From positions 186,001 to 250,000 of the forward strand of contig NW_026728921.1 in assembly GCF_030272615.1 (NCBI RefSeq): a DNA stretch of 64,000 nt, in the 5' to 3' direction. The notes beneath the pieces are model-generated. The model ran no database searches, was not told where the DNA came from, and saw only the letters and a program-made list of their open reading frames with translations. The position numbers and the translations under genes were made by a program. This document shows, in pieces, positions 23,602 to 38,059 of the stretch. The stretch's first letter is position 1; each line of letters begins with the position of its first letter. The DNA comes from Cryptomeria japonica (Eukaryota > Streptophyta > Pinopsida > Cupressales > Cupressaceae).

Positions 23602-24596
23602 TTACAAGACAGGGACAAATTTGTTAGCCGACCCATACAAACCAAAGCGTTGATCTCCCACTGCTGGTGAAGAAATATATAACTCTTTCCTCACATCCTT
23701 CAGTTGTCTCTTGCACAAAAGCAACAATACCGGCAAGCCTTGCGGCTTCCAAAACCCCATCAGCCCATATTCTCCAACCTTGTATGGGTTCCTTTGCACC
23801 ATGCCTCTTCTCTACACCCATTTTTATTAGCACTTGGTGCATAGTAGGATTCTTCTCATTTTGGGAGACAAGTCCCATAGAGAATTCCCTAGGATGCCCA
23901 AATACCTCGGAAAACCTTTCACTGCCCACCATTTTCTTTATACTCCGTCTCCTTGGTGAAGCTCTCTTCACTAGGGTCAACTTCAATTTCTACCACATCT
24001 TGAAACTAATCCAAAACAAGGCCCAAGCCGGACCTCGTTCGGGGAAACTCTCCCACCACATCAAGAGGCTCGACACGTTGTCTTCGTTTTGACCTGCAAT
24101 GGTCATCATCATGTGTATCTGGAGCACGTAGAATTCTAGGAAACTTTTTTGCTTATAGAAGCACCTCCCATTGCATCAAGCACAACATCTTACACTTCAT
24201 TAGCCAAGTCCATAGGCACATATTCTTCTAAGAAAAGGTCTCCTCCCTCTTAAACCACAACCTCTTTTCTAGGATCTTTCTGCTAAAAAATTCTGGTGTC
24301 TATATAGGGACTATCTTCAACTCCAACTGAGGCATCACAACTTTCAACCTTGACCACACAAATGCCAACAACTTCTTGACCATTAACAGTTTGGCCAATA
24401 ACTACCAAAGATGGCTCAAGATAGGAGCAAATAAGAATCCCAACATCCTTCTCTTTGTTGGATTCTCCTCTTCCATTGAGTTCCCCTTTTTCTTCTAGCC
24501 ATACCACCAAAGCACATGACACTTGAAGCGTTTTTTTACATGGAATATAAATTTACCATAGAAGTTATGAATTTTACCTTCTCCTTCTTCCTCCAT
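23602..24596 (-). pseudogene. Gene remnant inside truncated LTR element (unit 3)
   Basis: The first frame is shorter than elsewhere because changes near 24497 (ttctagccatacc where others have ttccagccatccc) create an extra stop in it. The second frame is still open (LVVWLEEKGEL). Several private base changes near the 3' end (ttacaagacaggg, gccgacccat) suggest that this copy has drifted furthest here. Confidence 0.45.
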
Positions 24597-24615
24597 CTCT
24601 ACTCAAGCCAACCTA

Positions 24616-24628
24616 GGCTCTGATACCA
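24616..24628 (-). other. tRNA-iMet primer-binding site (unit 3)
   Basis: Consensus TGGTATCAGAGCC on the minus strand, 2 bp from the LTR. Confidence 0.88.
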
Positions 24629-24630
24629 AT

Positions 24631-24968
24631 TGTTAGATATAAAGAAGCCGAGAAAAGATAATTGAATGAAACAAAAAATGTTTCACCAATAAATGTCTAC
24701 ATCCACCAAAGCAGGAAAATCTTATCTATTAGCCGATATCCAGTACATGGCTATACAAATCTATTTATACATTACGTCAGACATAAAATGAAGAGTCAAG
24801 GGAAGGTAAACAGACCGTTGGGCTTCATATACCCAACAAGAAGTATCCCCCTCTCTATATAATTGGGTTGAACAAATAATTTGGAATAAAATTTAATAAT
24901 ATTAGTTAAATATTATTTAATTATATTTAATTGATAGAATCTATATATAATAATAATTTGGTCTAACA
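24631..24968 (-). mobile_element. 338-bp LTR of a truncated LTR retrotransposon (unit 3)
   Basis: Ends TGTTAGA/TCTAACA intact; TATA box at 24761-24769. A private change (gggaaggtaaacag) distinguishes it. Confidence 0.85.
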
Positions 24969-25206
24969 ATTTATTTAAAACAAAATTGAATAATATTGAT
25001 TAATGTGTATTTTGTTATATTTAAATAAAATTAAGAATAAAATACTATTTCTCTTCCCTATTCTGTATAATCATCCGTCCATTTATTTGCAGCAAAATAA
25101 ACTCATAAGAAAATTATTGAAGCAACTCTTTGGAAAAATAAATTATAGATTTTTCTCTAAAATAAAAGAATTAATTAAAAAATTCTTACCTACCCTACAT
25201 TACTAA

Positions 25207-26117
25207 TGGATAACTTATTGCCCTAGGGCATAATTTTAGTGTAAAATTATAGAAATAACCCTTTCTAAATAAACATTTCTTCATTCTTCTTTAAAAATAT
25301 TTTAAAAGATAATAATAGTTCATTATCTACCCAACATAATTGGTTGATCATTTATTTTTCAAAAGGCATAACTTAGTGAAAAATATAGAAACATCTCCTT
25401 GAAAAATCTTAACTACCCTTTGTAACCATTGGATCAAGTGATAGACATCTCTTTGAAAATTGAAACTATTGTTTCATCTTAAATAAACAATATTTTTATT
25501 ACCTACCCTTCTTAACTATTGGGTCACTTACTGCACACGAGGCATAGCCAAAAATTGTAGAAACAACTCCTTGGAAATTATAACTACCCTATGTAACCAT
25601 TGGATCACTAGATAGGAAATTCTTTCTCCTCTAAATAAATAATTTTTCCTTAACTATAACCATTCAATCACATTATATCCCAGAGGGCATAAGTTTAGTA
25701 GGGAATTATAGAAACAACTCCTTGGATATTTTAATTACCTTATGTAACCATTGGATCACAATATAAGTAACTCTTTGGAAATTGAATCTATTGATTTTCC
25801 TTAAAAATAAAACAATATTTCTGGTACCTACCCTTATTAACTATTGCATCACTTATTTGCCACTAGGCATAAGTTTAGTGGAAAATTATAGAAAGAACTC
25901 CTTGAAAACATTAACTACCCTATGTAACCATTGGATCACTAGATAAGCAACTCATAGAAAATTGGAATTATTGATTGATAATAAAAATAAAATGATATTT
26001 CTCTTACCTACACCTCTTAACTATTTGAATGCTTATTTCAAACCATTTGTTTTCTCTACCTACCCCTCTTAGCTTTTGGAATGCTTATTTCAAACTATTT
26101 ATTTTCTCTACCTACCC
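25207..26117. repeat. Degenerate internal repeat (unit 3)
   Basis: Odd-unit type: gaaataaccc, gggaattatag, agaaagaactcc and the full-length ctctacctacccctc. It has the taacttattgcc form shared with the even units at its left edge. Confidence 0.72.
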
Positions 26118-27069
26118 ACTATCTATTTGACAAAATTTCTCGTTAGCCATTCAACTATTTATTTTGCTTCATCGATCAACCTTCACCAATATGTCTTCCT
26201 CTTTCTCATGACTTTCACCAGTTTGAATGGCCTTGGAGATGCTGGCTTGTAGGTTAGTACTAGAGAGTGTGTTCAGAAATTTTATGTTGTAGGGCTAAGA
26301 TAATGACATTCTTTCGGTAGATGGAGGAAAGTATGAATAATCTTTTCACTTAGATATTAATTTTTTTACACTTTTTCCCATTACAATGATATATTTTTTT
26401 GTTTTTTCCCTCTATATTTATGTGTTTGTTCCTGAGTGTAGTGGAGAACATAAGTAGCACTATGGAGAGCACAAATAGCAGAAATATGTCCACATGATAG
26501 AAACCAACAGAAATAAATATTATGTTTCTTTTGTTTTTAATACAATTAATTTTTTTTATTTTTTTTTTCAATAAATAAATTTTATTGTCAAACTCGTTAT
26601 TTTCTTTACATCTTGAGAACAGAAGTTTATCATCATATTGTTGTAATCTAAAATGTGAAGGTTTTCTCTCCATGTTTCCTTTGCACCAATGAGCTCTTCT
26701 ACGTCATGCCTTTGCACCATCTTTTCTTTATACACCTTTTTAATTCAACTTGACATTCTCCGAATATTAATTGAATTCAAGTGCATGTCTGTCTTTCAGG
26801 AGGACATTTGCTTTTAGATTCTGTACTTAATTTGTGCAAAAGTTCCTTCTCGTATATTCATGCACGTAGGAATGTGATAGTGGTTCTAGTCCCACTCAAC
26901 ATTCTTGTGGCTTCAATGCTCAGGTCTGTCTCAACCTCTTCATATGGGTTTTGCATCTGAGTTTGAAGGAGCTTCTCATACAATGTTTTTATATGCACTA
27001 TTCATAATTGTGAAAATAATTTCTGTAATGTTTTTCATGCATGACATTCTTCCTTTGATTGTTTCACAG

Positions 27070-27195
27070 CTTATAAATGGCTCGCAAGGTCCAACTGGGC
27101 AACAATGGAAGGTGGAGTTAGTAAGTATAAACAATAAAGTAGAATTTCGACATGGTTGGCAAGAATTTGTCAGTTATATAGCGATGTTTTACTAG
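27070..27195 (+). pseudogene. B3 domain exon fragment (unit 3)
   Basis: Identical protein over the domain part. A silent-for-domain change upstream (gcttctcatac) is private. Confidence 0.6.
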
Positions 27196-28479
27196 ACATT
27201 CATATATATGGAAGATTTGGGGGGAAGAAAATTTTCAATGCTGATAATTTTGAAAAAGCAGATATTCTTTAGAATAAGAGATTCCTTTCTAATAAAATAT
27301 ATAGTTTAAATCAATCAGTGGACAATAAATTGTTGATTGATTTAATTTCTCATGAGAAAGATAACAAATAAAAGAACAAGGAGGAAATCCTCATTTTTTG
27401 ATAGAGCAAAAGTTTTGTTAAAAAATATAGAGTTTTCTAAATTTGTTAGTTTCATAACTAGCTTCCAGAGTTGCATTTGAACTGTATTTTTTCAGAATAA
27501 TACAATTTCATAAGCTAGCTAGTTATGGAACAGACAAATTTAAAAAGTTCTATCTATTTTTGCTATCAAGAAATGAATATTTTCATTTGGATATTTTATT
27601 TTCAGACTCACCGTTATCTTTTTCATCAGAATCCAATTCAATTAGCAATTTCTTGCCTAATGCTTGATTTAAACTAGCATTTTGTTAGAAGGGAACCTCT
27701 CATTTGAAACAGTGTCTTGTTTTTCAGAATTTTGAGCACTGAAGTTTTTGGCACACCCAGACTTTCCATATATATGAACCTCTAAGTAAAGACAAAAGAA
27801 AATCTCACACTTCCAGGCTGCAATAATCGAGTCTCCGACAAAGAAGGAGTTGAGTTGTGGGCCAGTTTCCGAACCCAGATTGGCTGCTTAACAGTTTGAT
27901 TATGGAGAAGAATTATAAAAGCAGTTGCACTATTTAACATTTTTTTTTGTCATTTGACAAGAAAACAGTTGCACTATAAAATCTATTATATTAACTCATA
28001 TTTGTGACCATTCGTGTCCAGGAACAAGAATAAGAGGAAATAGTACAGAAGATTCAGCCAAGAGCTGCACCAAAGTTGATAATTTTCTCTACTTCCCACA
28101 TATTGTTGAGGGTGTAAAGTCCTTTTGATAGCACACTAGAGATCTCTTTCCTCCAAGGCAATTGCAGCATTTGATAGCATTTCAAATTTATTTCCCATTT
28201 CATTAATGGTGTGTTATTAGCACAAGCTTTCAGCCTGGCTTTCTTATTATATGTGCTCAACAAATGGGTAATTCCTCCTTTTTCTTCTATCTTAGCTTTT
28301 CAAGAGAGAACAATAATTTTCAGTGGTTCTATCTTACATTAACCTTTCTAAATGTGTAACTGCTACTTTGTAGGAATTAATTTTATTGATATTCTCAGTG
28401 GTTCTATGTAATGTCACTGAGTTACCTACTCAGAACTCTCCCTATAATGTCACTGAGTTACCAATTCTCAGTGGTTCTA

Positions 28480-29406
28480 TGTAATGTCCCCTTTTTAGGA
28501 TAACTTCTGTCCTCTAAATCTCAATTATTACTATGGAACTGATCTTTGATAACACTTCAAATTATATAATTGATATAATATATGCAACAATAATATCATG
28601 CAAAGATATATATAGAGAGAGAGAGATTATGTGTTGATTAATGCTAACTCTGATTGAATAATTACATGTATACCAAATGATGTGATCAATATATCGGCTC
28701 TTTCTGCAATTCACTTTGATGAGATTATCTCTGCTATATCTGATATGTCATATAAATTATCCAAGCTGAACTTGATATTCAATCGGATGCTATTTCTGAT
28801 CTAACACTTGAGTATATAAAATGTATATATATATACAATGCTAATGTCGCTGGTATCTATGTGTTGCTGTTTCAGGTGTGTAGTTATATTCTTGTTGATT
28901 CTGTTGTAGACGATTTGCACTCGCAACAATGATGTTGTCTCTGATATATCCTTTTGATCTATGCAACAATGATGTTGTCTCTGATATTTTCTTTTGATCT
29001 ATCAAACGAACAGATCCAATAAAGGATAAATAAAAGATCAACGTTTTTCTAATCATCCTTGATGAAGTGTGATCGATGTCCCACTTATACCTTGCAAATC
29101 AAAGGGTCACATCTTTTGAATGTGTAAGAGACATGTCTTTACCTAACCGTGTGTATTTCCACAGATCGCATCTCTTTAATTTACTAATTATTATTGTTAT
29201 CCCTTAATCGATGTCACCCCGATTAGTGCTTCTTCTTTTAATTATTATTATATCTTCATTGTTGTTCTTCTATCTCAGCCACGTCACTTATAACGTCTCA
29301 TTGAATCGGTCAAATACTTATCGTGTGTATGGTCTTGCTGCTGTAGATGCTCATAGTGTAGATGTCGGTGATTGAACTAGTGGATTGTCTGTATGGGGAC
29401 ATCACA
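28480..29406. mobile_element. 927-bp solo LTR with TTCTA target duplication (unit 3)
   Basis: TTCTA at 28475-28479 and at 29407-29411. Microsatellite is of the unit-2 type. The 40-bp duplication is at 28923-29002. Confidence 0.92.
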
Positions 29407-31792
29407 TTCTATATTCGTCACCTACTCAGAACTCTCCCTTGAAAACTCCTAGTCTGTAATATGATTTGTCACAGAGTTACCTTGGTGGTTCTGTACTCTT
29501 TACCTTGGTATGAGCTTAATGTTTGCATGTACTCGTATTATTTCAGGAAAAGAACTATTACTAAGAGCCATGGGATATTCAAAGGAGACAAAGATTTATG
29601 TTCAGTACCATAAGAAATATGTTCCCTAATTTGATATGTTCGAAAAAAGGTCCTAATATGAGACAGTTATGACTCGTAGGTTTTTCAAATTCTTTCTTGT
29701 GAACTTGCATTTTCAATAGTCTTCCTGATCTGAAATGGGTATTATTTATTTGAAATCCTTGTTTCATCTTGTGGCCCTGCAAGGTATGCCTTGCAGTTTA
29801 TTTTCACATTTTTGGAAGCTTTTCATTCCAATATACTGCGAACACAGGACTCCTCTGCTGTCCAATCACTAGCACTGTAGCACCGCAGTGCATAACACTG
29901 AGAACACTAGATGAAACAGCAATATATTTGTCATAGCCCCTAGAAACTATGTTTATTATTTTGCATGACCCTTGTTGGATGTCCGTTTTGTTATATGGAC
30001 TATATATGTGTATCAGTTGTAAAGTTGATGTTAATATTATTGAATATAATTATTATCTTTATTATGCCATCTCTTATTTAATGTATTTATTTTGTTTAGA
30101 AGACGAATAATGTGTGGGTGTCTTTGGGTGCAGGTATAAAGGTGTATGTGTCAAAGTCTCTGGTTAGCCTTTGGGATAATTTAGATTTTTGCAATTTAGT
30201 TAAATTGAGTTTGTAAATTTAATAATATAAGCAAATCTAGCCAGAATTGTTTGAGCTACCATTTATTACTAAAATTCTTTATTCAATCATTATTGTTTAG
30301 TTATTAATTATTATGAATGCAAATATTGATACTATCATATTTACATATTTGTTAAGTAAAGGTGTTTATAATAAATTTACCAAAGAATAATTAACTGAAT
30401 TTAATATATAATAAATATATTAAATGGTAAACAACAACTAAATATCAATATAAACATAAATTAAAAAAACATGAATAAATAAATAGAAGCATATAAACAA
30501 ATAATTAAATCTATAATGTATGGGGAAGGAGTGCAAAATATAAATAATAGTTAATAAATGTTCCAACTATCCCATGAGGGGAGGTAGGAAATAAAACAAG
30601 CAAATGTATTGAAGGAAATGAACACATGGGTAGGAAGTACATGGTAGCAAAATAATTTATTGGAGAAGCTAGGCACCAAAATGTAGGACACCATAGTTAA
30701 TGAGCATGGCCAAAGGCATGGGAGAGATGAATGTAGGACAAAGAGGAGAGCTCTACCATTAAAATGTTATTGCACCCATGTCTATAAAGGTTGTCCAAAA
30801 AAAAAAAAAAAGACACCATGATGCTAGGCGTGCTTAAAAACCCTATGAACCCTCATAAATCAGATTATCAATACATTCATTCTGAGCTAGGAAACACAAA
30901 AAAAAATGTGAGGGATTGCAGCCAAAGGGGGAGAACAAGGAAGAAATGTGTAGCTTCACGCATTGGAAAAACCGTAGGACTCTATGAATCCAAGTTCATT
31001 TATTCTAATTGAAATTATAATTTCTATTATGATCCAATGAATAGATTTTAAATATAATTAATTAAAGTCTTAAATTACCCTCTCCTATTGATTTGCAACA
31101 CACTAGTTATAATATTAATATTTCCATATGCGCTATCGACTCCCTCTATTTATCATGTCTCTAAATTTCACACATTTTCCATAATCAATGATAGATTTAA
31201 AGAAATCCATCATAAATTATAACACTTCATAGATTTCACGTATTTATGAATTATGATAGGTACATTAAACAAATCAATTACTAGATATATAAAATATCAT
31301 ACTAGTTGTGACGACATTTAGAGGTGTTAACTTGGGAGTTGGATCATGTTAAAATTCAAGAATATAATTACTTTTGTAGAGCAATAATATATCTCCATAG
31401 ATGTTAATATCGAAGCTTTCTAATAAGATAGCTGAAATAAAAATAGTTCAAACAACTCAGTCTTTTCAAACTCATTTTTGTAATGTATCACTTTCTAAAT
31501 CTCATGTGTTGGAGTATTGCATATTTTAGTTGCATAGATTGGAATCTACTTGTTTGAACTCTTGAAATTAAGTAATGAAGTGGAATGACCAAATTAAGTG
31601 CATTCACTCAAAAGTAAAATCAAGACTGCCTTGTATAAGATGTCACTAAAAATGAATATATACTTTATAATAGGAAAAGCTCAAAGAATACACTCATAGT
31701 AACGAAAAAATTCTACCTCAATGGTCTTTTCTTGCCAATATTGCTAGACCCTTAGTGAAGAAGCTGAGTACACAACTACACTAATTATTTTT

Positions 31793-33648
31793 ATGAAAAC
31801 TATATTGGTGGATTGTGTGGACGAGTATGAAGTCTTAAAAAGAGCACACCTGCGACTCAAAGTGAAACAAATTAATGATTATGGTCTAAAGATAAACACT
31901 CCAAATATTGTGGATGATGAAATGATTTTCTTGATCCCCAATTTGTCGATGATAGGAAGCCAGAAGTAATACCAGAAATTGACTGGAAAGAAGATGAGGA
32001 AGAACAAATTCAAACCAAGACAATCTTGGACATTCTAAGAATAGAGAAGTGGGTTAGAAAGAAGAAACTAAGTAGAAGCTCAAGGAAGGGTTCAACCTCA
32101 ACCACTAAGGTCTTCAATATCTAATTCTCTTGTCCCATCTTGTGCTGTAAGTTCACTGAAACAGGGAAAAGGAGGATAGAGAGAAAAGACAGTGCAAATC
32201 AAAGAGGAGACAACTTCTGTCAGAGTCACTCGCTCTAGAACAAGGGACAAAAGACAATCCTTTCCTGTTGAAACTATGGTGGTTGACCTTGAGATGGATA
32301 CCACCTCAATTGATCCAATCAAAGAAACAAAAAGTTCTAGCTGATGAGGGTAATAATCGGCAGGAATAGGAAGCCTCAAATGAAGTTACTACTATGGTAG
32401 TAAGGGACGGAAAAGAGATTGGAACTGATTCAGATAAGCCTCAAGTTCCTTCAGGACTAGTATGGTTAGCAAATATGTCAAGCAACATTAAGAGAAACAT
32501 TGTTCCAGCCTCGATTCCAATAGAAGACATGGTGAGTAAATTCTTGGGAAAGACTCCAAAAATGAAGAAGTCCAAAACTATGTCAAAATTTGACTTTGAT
32601 GCAGATAGTGGGAACTGGATTGCAGAGATTGCATGCCCATCAACAGATGAAAAGACAGAGAACTCTACATCTCAAGACTTCACTGTTGAAAAGATAAATA
32701 TTGGAACTGCTTCTCAAGCCACGTATGTTCTCCACCTTGAGGATTCAATAAAGAAAATCATAACCAGGACCTGGAAAGACAAAAAAGATAAGCATCGGAT
32801 GAAAGAGATGTTACGAAGGATGGTTGAATCCATTCAGGCAATCAATTCTCTGAACCCTCAAACTATGTCATAGATTCCAATGTCCTTTGATCCTAAGTCC
32901 CGTGCAAATTAGAAGAATTTAGAGTAAATACAAAAATGCAGGTTGATCATAGAAACTGTGATGGAGTGGCTAGAAAAGATTTGAAAGTCTGGTGCAGAGT
33001 ACTATGTTAATCTAAGCAAGGTATATGATGGGGCAATGCAATTAATGAAGGAGTTGGAAGTTTAAATTGTCAATTGGAAGAAACGGGAAGCTAAATGGGC
33101 ATCAAAAGTTGTGCAGATGTGAGAAGTGTAGAATTATGGGGTAATGAAGTTTCTTGCAAAAAGACCTATGGCTGACCTGGATGACAGCATTTTGTATGTG
33201 TGCCAGAGGAACATTGAATGGAGAAATTCTCTTATAAAATAGGCTTACGAGGACTTTGCAAAGTTGGTAAACCAACTCACAGAATTAGTTACTTAAATAA
33301 GAAACGAGCTTGTGTGCAATGGGATTTAATGTTTGAATGATGATTGAAGAACCCTTGAAACGATCAAGGTTATAATAGGATCATTTAAGAGGAAAATTGA
33401 TTATGTGAAAGAGGCTAAGGGTTAGGTTCCAGATGACTTAAGTGTGATTGTTAAGATCGAATCACTCTTGTTTTTATGCATTAGACATCTGGATAGTCAC
33501 TCTAACAAAAGTCGCACAAGTTAACAGGGAAAAAGAGGTCTGGAAGCAATGTACGACACGCATGGGATTACCTCATCATACAATCATTCAGCACTTCACC
33601 ACTACTCATGCAGATTGGAAGAAAGAAGCAGTTATCAAACCTGCATAG
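31793..33648 (+). pseudogene. Decayed plus-strand gene of unknown function (units 3/4)
   Basis: A one-base deletion near 31922 (gatgaaatgatt against gatgaaaacgatt elsewhere) shifts the N-terminal ORF. The central ORF 32394-32873 is 159 codons, ended by TAG at 32871 where units 3 and 5 read CAG. This is the last of the three CAG/TGG-to-TAG sites seen in the array. Confidence 0.5.
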
Positions 33649-34469
33649 TGACATTTTTCATTGATGATAAATCCTTTTGCAATTGTTAGTTGCATAAACA
33701 ATTTTATATTTATACTGGTTTCGCGGACTTTGCAGGGCAGAATTGTTGGCTTTCCATGTTTCTTGTTATAATTGTTTGCCCGGTTGTGGCTATATAACAA
33801 TATTTTCGAGACTCTAGAAAGATCCAAAAAATTGTGATTTTTCGAGCATCAAACAATATATGTTTATGTTTTGAATTCCTTGGAACTGGATTGACTGATT
33901 TACAAATCAAAATGATTATGGTGTGTAGTCTTTGAATTTGTGCATTTAAAGATTGGCGATCTTTCTTTAAAAAATCAGTTATGTGCATCATACATTATTC
34001 TTATCAGTCAATTCTATATTTTCTTGAATTCATTGTAATATATATTTGTTAGAAGATTCATTCTGGATTGAGTTGCGTTGATCCCCCTTGCCCTGTGAGG
34101 CATGAGATGGTATCGATCAAAATCAATACTGCATTGAACTTGCTTTGCACTGAATTTATGGAATGAACTTATGCTCAGATACAGAGTCTGTGGTCTCTTA
34201 TTTAATCTTTATAATTTTCACTCTTTTTTTATATTATGGCATTCCTTTGTGTTGATAGATGAATGCTAAAACCTTTTTATGCTTTTTGGTTAAAAGCATC
34301 TTCATTTCAAGATTTTCTGTGTAGAATTTATTGCAAATAATATGAGGAGCTTCCCTCTAATGCAGAGGATGGATTTTGATTAGTTCATCCAACTATTGGT
34401 TTATTTGTGTCATTTTATTAAGGGGTGTACAAAAGTGGTATTATCATTTAGAGAAAATAACTATTGCAA

Positions 34470-35464
34470 TTACAAGAAAGGGACAAATTTGTTAGCCAAC
34501 CCATACAAACCAAAGCGTTGATCTCCCACTGCTGGTGAAGAAATATATAACTCTTTCCTCACATCCTTCAGTTGTCTCTTGCACAAAAGCAACAATACCG
34601 GCAAGCCTTGCGGCTTCCAAAACCCCATTAGCCCATATTCTCCAACCTCGTATGGGTTCCTTTGCACCATGCCTCTTCTCTACACCCATTTTTATTGGCA
34701 CTTGGTGCATAGTAGGATTCTTCTCATTTTGGGAGACAAGCTCCATAGAGAATTCCCTAGGATGCCCAAATACCTCGGAAAACCTTTCACTGCCCACCAT
34801 TTTCTTTATACTCCATCTCCTTGGTGAAGCTCTCTTCACTAGGGTCAACTTCAATTTCTACCACATCTTGAAAATAATCCAAAACAAGGCCCAAGCCGGA
34901 CCTCGTTCGGGGAAACTCTCCCACCACATCAAGAGGCTCGACACGTTGTCTTCGTTTTGACCTGCAATGGTCATCATCATGTGTATCTGGAGCACGTAGA
35001 ATTCTAGGAAACATTTTTGCTTATAGAAGCACCTCCCATTGCATCAAGCACAACATCTTACACTTCATTAGCCAAGTCCATAGGCACATATTCTTCTAAG
35101 AAAAGGTCTCCTCCCTCTTAAACCACAACCTCTTTTCTAGCATCTTTCTGCTAAAAAATTCTGGTGTCTATATAGGGACTATCTTCAACTCCAACTGAGG
35201 CATCACAACTTTCAACCTTCACCACACAAATGCCAACAACTTCTTGACCATTAACAGTTTGGCCAATAACTACCAAAGATGGCTCAAGATAGGAGCAAAT
35301 AAGAATCCCAACATCCTTCTCTTTGTTGGATTCTCCTCTTCCATTGAGTTCCCCTTTTTCTTCCAGCCATCCCACCAAAGCACATGACACTTGAAGCACT
35401 TTTTTACATGGAATATAAAACTACCATAGAAGTTATGAATTTTACCTTCTCCTTCTTCCTCCAT
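34470..35464 (-). pseudogene. Gene remnant inside truncated LTR element (unit 4)
   Basis: Almost identical to unit 1 in this interval. Both carry FHVKKCFK, the longer middle-frame ORF (here 34787-35014, starting MFPRILRAPDT) and SPRRWSIKK. The private change Asp-to-Asn (IWANGVLEA) marks it off. Confidence 0.45.
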
Positions 35465-35483
35465 CTCTACTCAAGCCAACCTA

Positions 35484-35496
35484 GGCTCTGATACCA
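35484..35496 (-). other. tRNA-iMet primer-binding site (unit 4)
   Basis: Consensus TGGTATCAGAGCC on the minus strand, 2 bp from the LTR. Confidence 0.88.
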
Positions 35497-35498
35497 AT

Positions 35499-35836
35499 TG
35501 TTAGATATAAAGAAGCCGAGAAAAGATAATTGAATGAAACAAAAAATGTTTCACCAATAAATGTCTACATCCACCAAAGCAGGAAAATCTTATCTATTAG
35601 CCGATATCCAGTACATGGCTATACAAATCTATTTATACGTTACGTCAGACATAAAATGAAGAGTCAAGGGAAGGCAAACAGACCGTTGGGCTTCATATAC
35701 CCAACAAGAAGTATCCCCCTCTCTATATAATTGGGTTGAACAAATAATTTGGAATAAAATTTAATAATATTAGTTAAATATTATTTAATTATATTTAATT
35801 GATAGAATCTATATATAATAATAATTTGGTCTAACA
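35499..35836 (-). mobile_element. 338-bp LTR of a truncated LTR retrotransposon (unit 4)
   Basis: Ends intact; TATA box at 35629-35637. One change next to the TATA box (tatacgttacg for tatacattacg) is private to this unit. Confidence 0.85.
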
Positions 35837-36074
35837 ATTTATTTAAAACAAAATTGAATAATATTGATTAATGTGTTTTTTGTTATATTTAAATAAAATT
35901 AAGAATAAAATACTATTTCTCTTCCCTATTCTGTATAATCATCCGTCCATTTATTTGCAGCAAAATAAACTCATAAGAAAATTATTGAAGCAACTCTTTG
36001 AAAAAATAAATTATAGATTTTTCTCTAAAATAAAAGAATTAATTAAAAAATTCTTACCTACCCTACATTACTAA

Positions 36075-36981
36075 TGGATAACTTATTGCCCTAGGGCATA
36101 ATTTTAGTGTAAAATTATAGAAGTAACCCTTTCTAAATAAAAATTTCTTCATTCTTCTTTAAAAATATTTTAAAAGATAATAATAGTTCATTATCTACCC
36201 AACATAATTGGTTGATCATTTCTTTTTCAAAAGGCATAACTTAGTGAAAAATATAGAAACATCTCCTTGAAAAATCTTAACTACCCTTTGTAACCATTGG
36301 ATCAAGTGATAGACATCTCTTTGAAAATTGAAACTATTGTTTCATCTTAAATAAACAATATTTTTATTACCTACCCTTCTTAACTGTTGGGTCACTTACT
36401 GCACACGAGGCATAGCCGAAAATTGTAGAAACAACTCCTTGGAAATTATAACCACCCTATGTAACCATTGGATCACTAGATAGGAAATTCTTTCTCCTCT
36501 AAATAAATAATTTTTCCTTAACTATAACCATTCAATCACCTTATATCCCAGAGGGCATAAGTTTAGTAGGGAACTATAGAAACAACTCCTTGGATATTTT
36601 AATTACCTTATGTAACCATTGGATCACAATATAAGTAACTCTTTGGAAATTGAATCTATTGATTTTCCTTAAAAATAAAACAATATTTCTGGTACCTACC
36701 CTTATTAACTATTGCATCACTTATTTGCCACTAGGCATAAGTTTAGTGGAAAATTATAGAAGGAACTCCTTGAAAACATTAACTACCCTATGTAACCATT
36801 GGATCACTAGATAAGCAACTCATAGAAAATTGGAATTATTGATTGACAATAAAAATAAAATGATATTTCTCTTACCTACACCTCTTAACTATTTGAATGC
36901 TTATTTCAAACCATTTGTTTTCTCTACCCCTCTTAACTTTTGGAATGCTTATTTCAAACTATTTATTTTCTCTACCTACCC
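36075..36981. repeat. Degenerate internal repeat (unit 4)
   Basis: Even-unit type at all four diagnostic sites. Private change taactgttggg near 36.38 kb. Confidence 0.72.
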
Positions 36982-37933
36982 ACTATCTATTTGACAAAAT
37001 TTCTCGTTAGCCATTCAACTATTTATTTTGCTTCATCGATCAACCTTCACCAATATGTCTTCCTCTTTCTCATGACTTTCACCAGTTTGAATGGCCTTGG
37101 AGATGCTGGCTTGTAGGTTAGTACTAGAGAGTGTGTTCAGAAATTTTATGTTGTAGGGCTAAGACAATGACATTCTTTCGGTAGATGGAGGAAAGTATGA
37201 ATAATCTTTTCACTTAGATGTTAATTTTTTTACACTTTTTCCCATTACAATGATATATTTTTTTGTTTTTTCCCTCTATATTTATGTGTTTGTTCCTGAG
37301 TGTAGTGGAGAACATAAGTAGCACTATGGAGAGCACAAATAGCAGAAATATGTCCACATGATAGAAACCAACAGAAATAAATATTATATTTCTTTTGTTT
37401 TTAATACAATTAATTTTTTTTATTTTTTTTTTCAATAAATAAATTTTATTGTAAAACTCGTTATTTTCTTTACATCTTGAGAACAGAAGTTTATCATCAT
37501 ATTGTTGTAATCTAAAATGTGAAGGTTTTCTCTCCATGTTTCCTTTGCACCAATGAGCTCTTCTACGTCATGCCTTTGCACCATCTTTTCTTTATACACC
37601 TTTTTAATTCAACTTGACATTCTCCGAATGTTAATTGAATTCAAGTGCATGTCTGTCTTTCAGGAGGACATTTGCTTTTAGATTCTGTACTTAATTTGTG
37701 CAAAAGTTCCTTCTCGTATATTCATGCACGTAGGAATGTGATAGTGGTTCTAGTCCCACTCAACATTCTTGTGGCTTCAATGCTTAGGTCTGTCTCAACC
37801 TCTTCATATGGGTTTTGCATCTGAGTTTGAAGGAGCTTCTTATACAATGTTTTTATATGCACTATTCATAATTGTGAAAATAATTTATGTAATGTTTTTC
37901 ATGCATGACATTCTTCCTTTGATTGTTTCACAG

Positions 37934-38059
37934 CTTATAAATGGCTCGCAAGGTCCAACTGGGCAACAATGGAAGGTGGAGTTAGTAAGTATAAACAATA
38001 AAGTAGAATTTCGACATGGTTGGCAAGAATTTGTCAGTTATATAGCGATGTTTTACTAG
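37934..38059 (+). pseudogene. B3 domain exon fragment (unit 4)
   Basis: Identical protein over the domain part. Upstream ataatttatgtaatg (for atttctgtaatg) is private to this unit. Confidence 0.6.

Larger units (their letters stand above)
21738..32604. repeat. Tandem macrosatellite, unit 3 (10,867 bp)
   Basis: Third copy. Its first ~1.5 kb shares variants with unit 1 only (for example the aacatggaaaaagagg and tttagaaatc forms). Its second half shares variants with unit 2. It contains an uninterrupted 172-codon central ORF of the plus-strand decayed gene (21527-22045, which spans the arbitrary unit boundary). Confidence 0.97.
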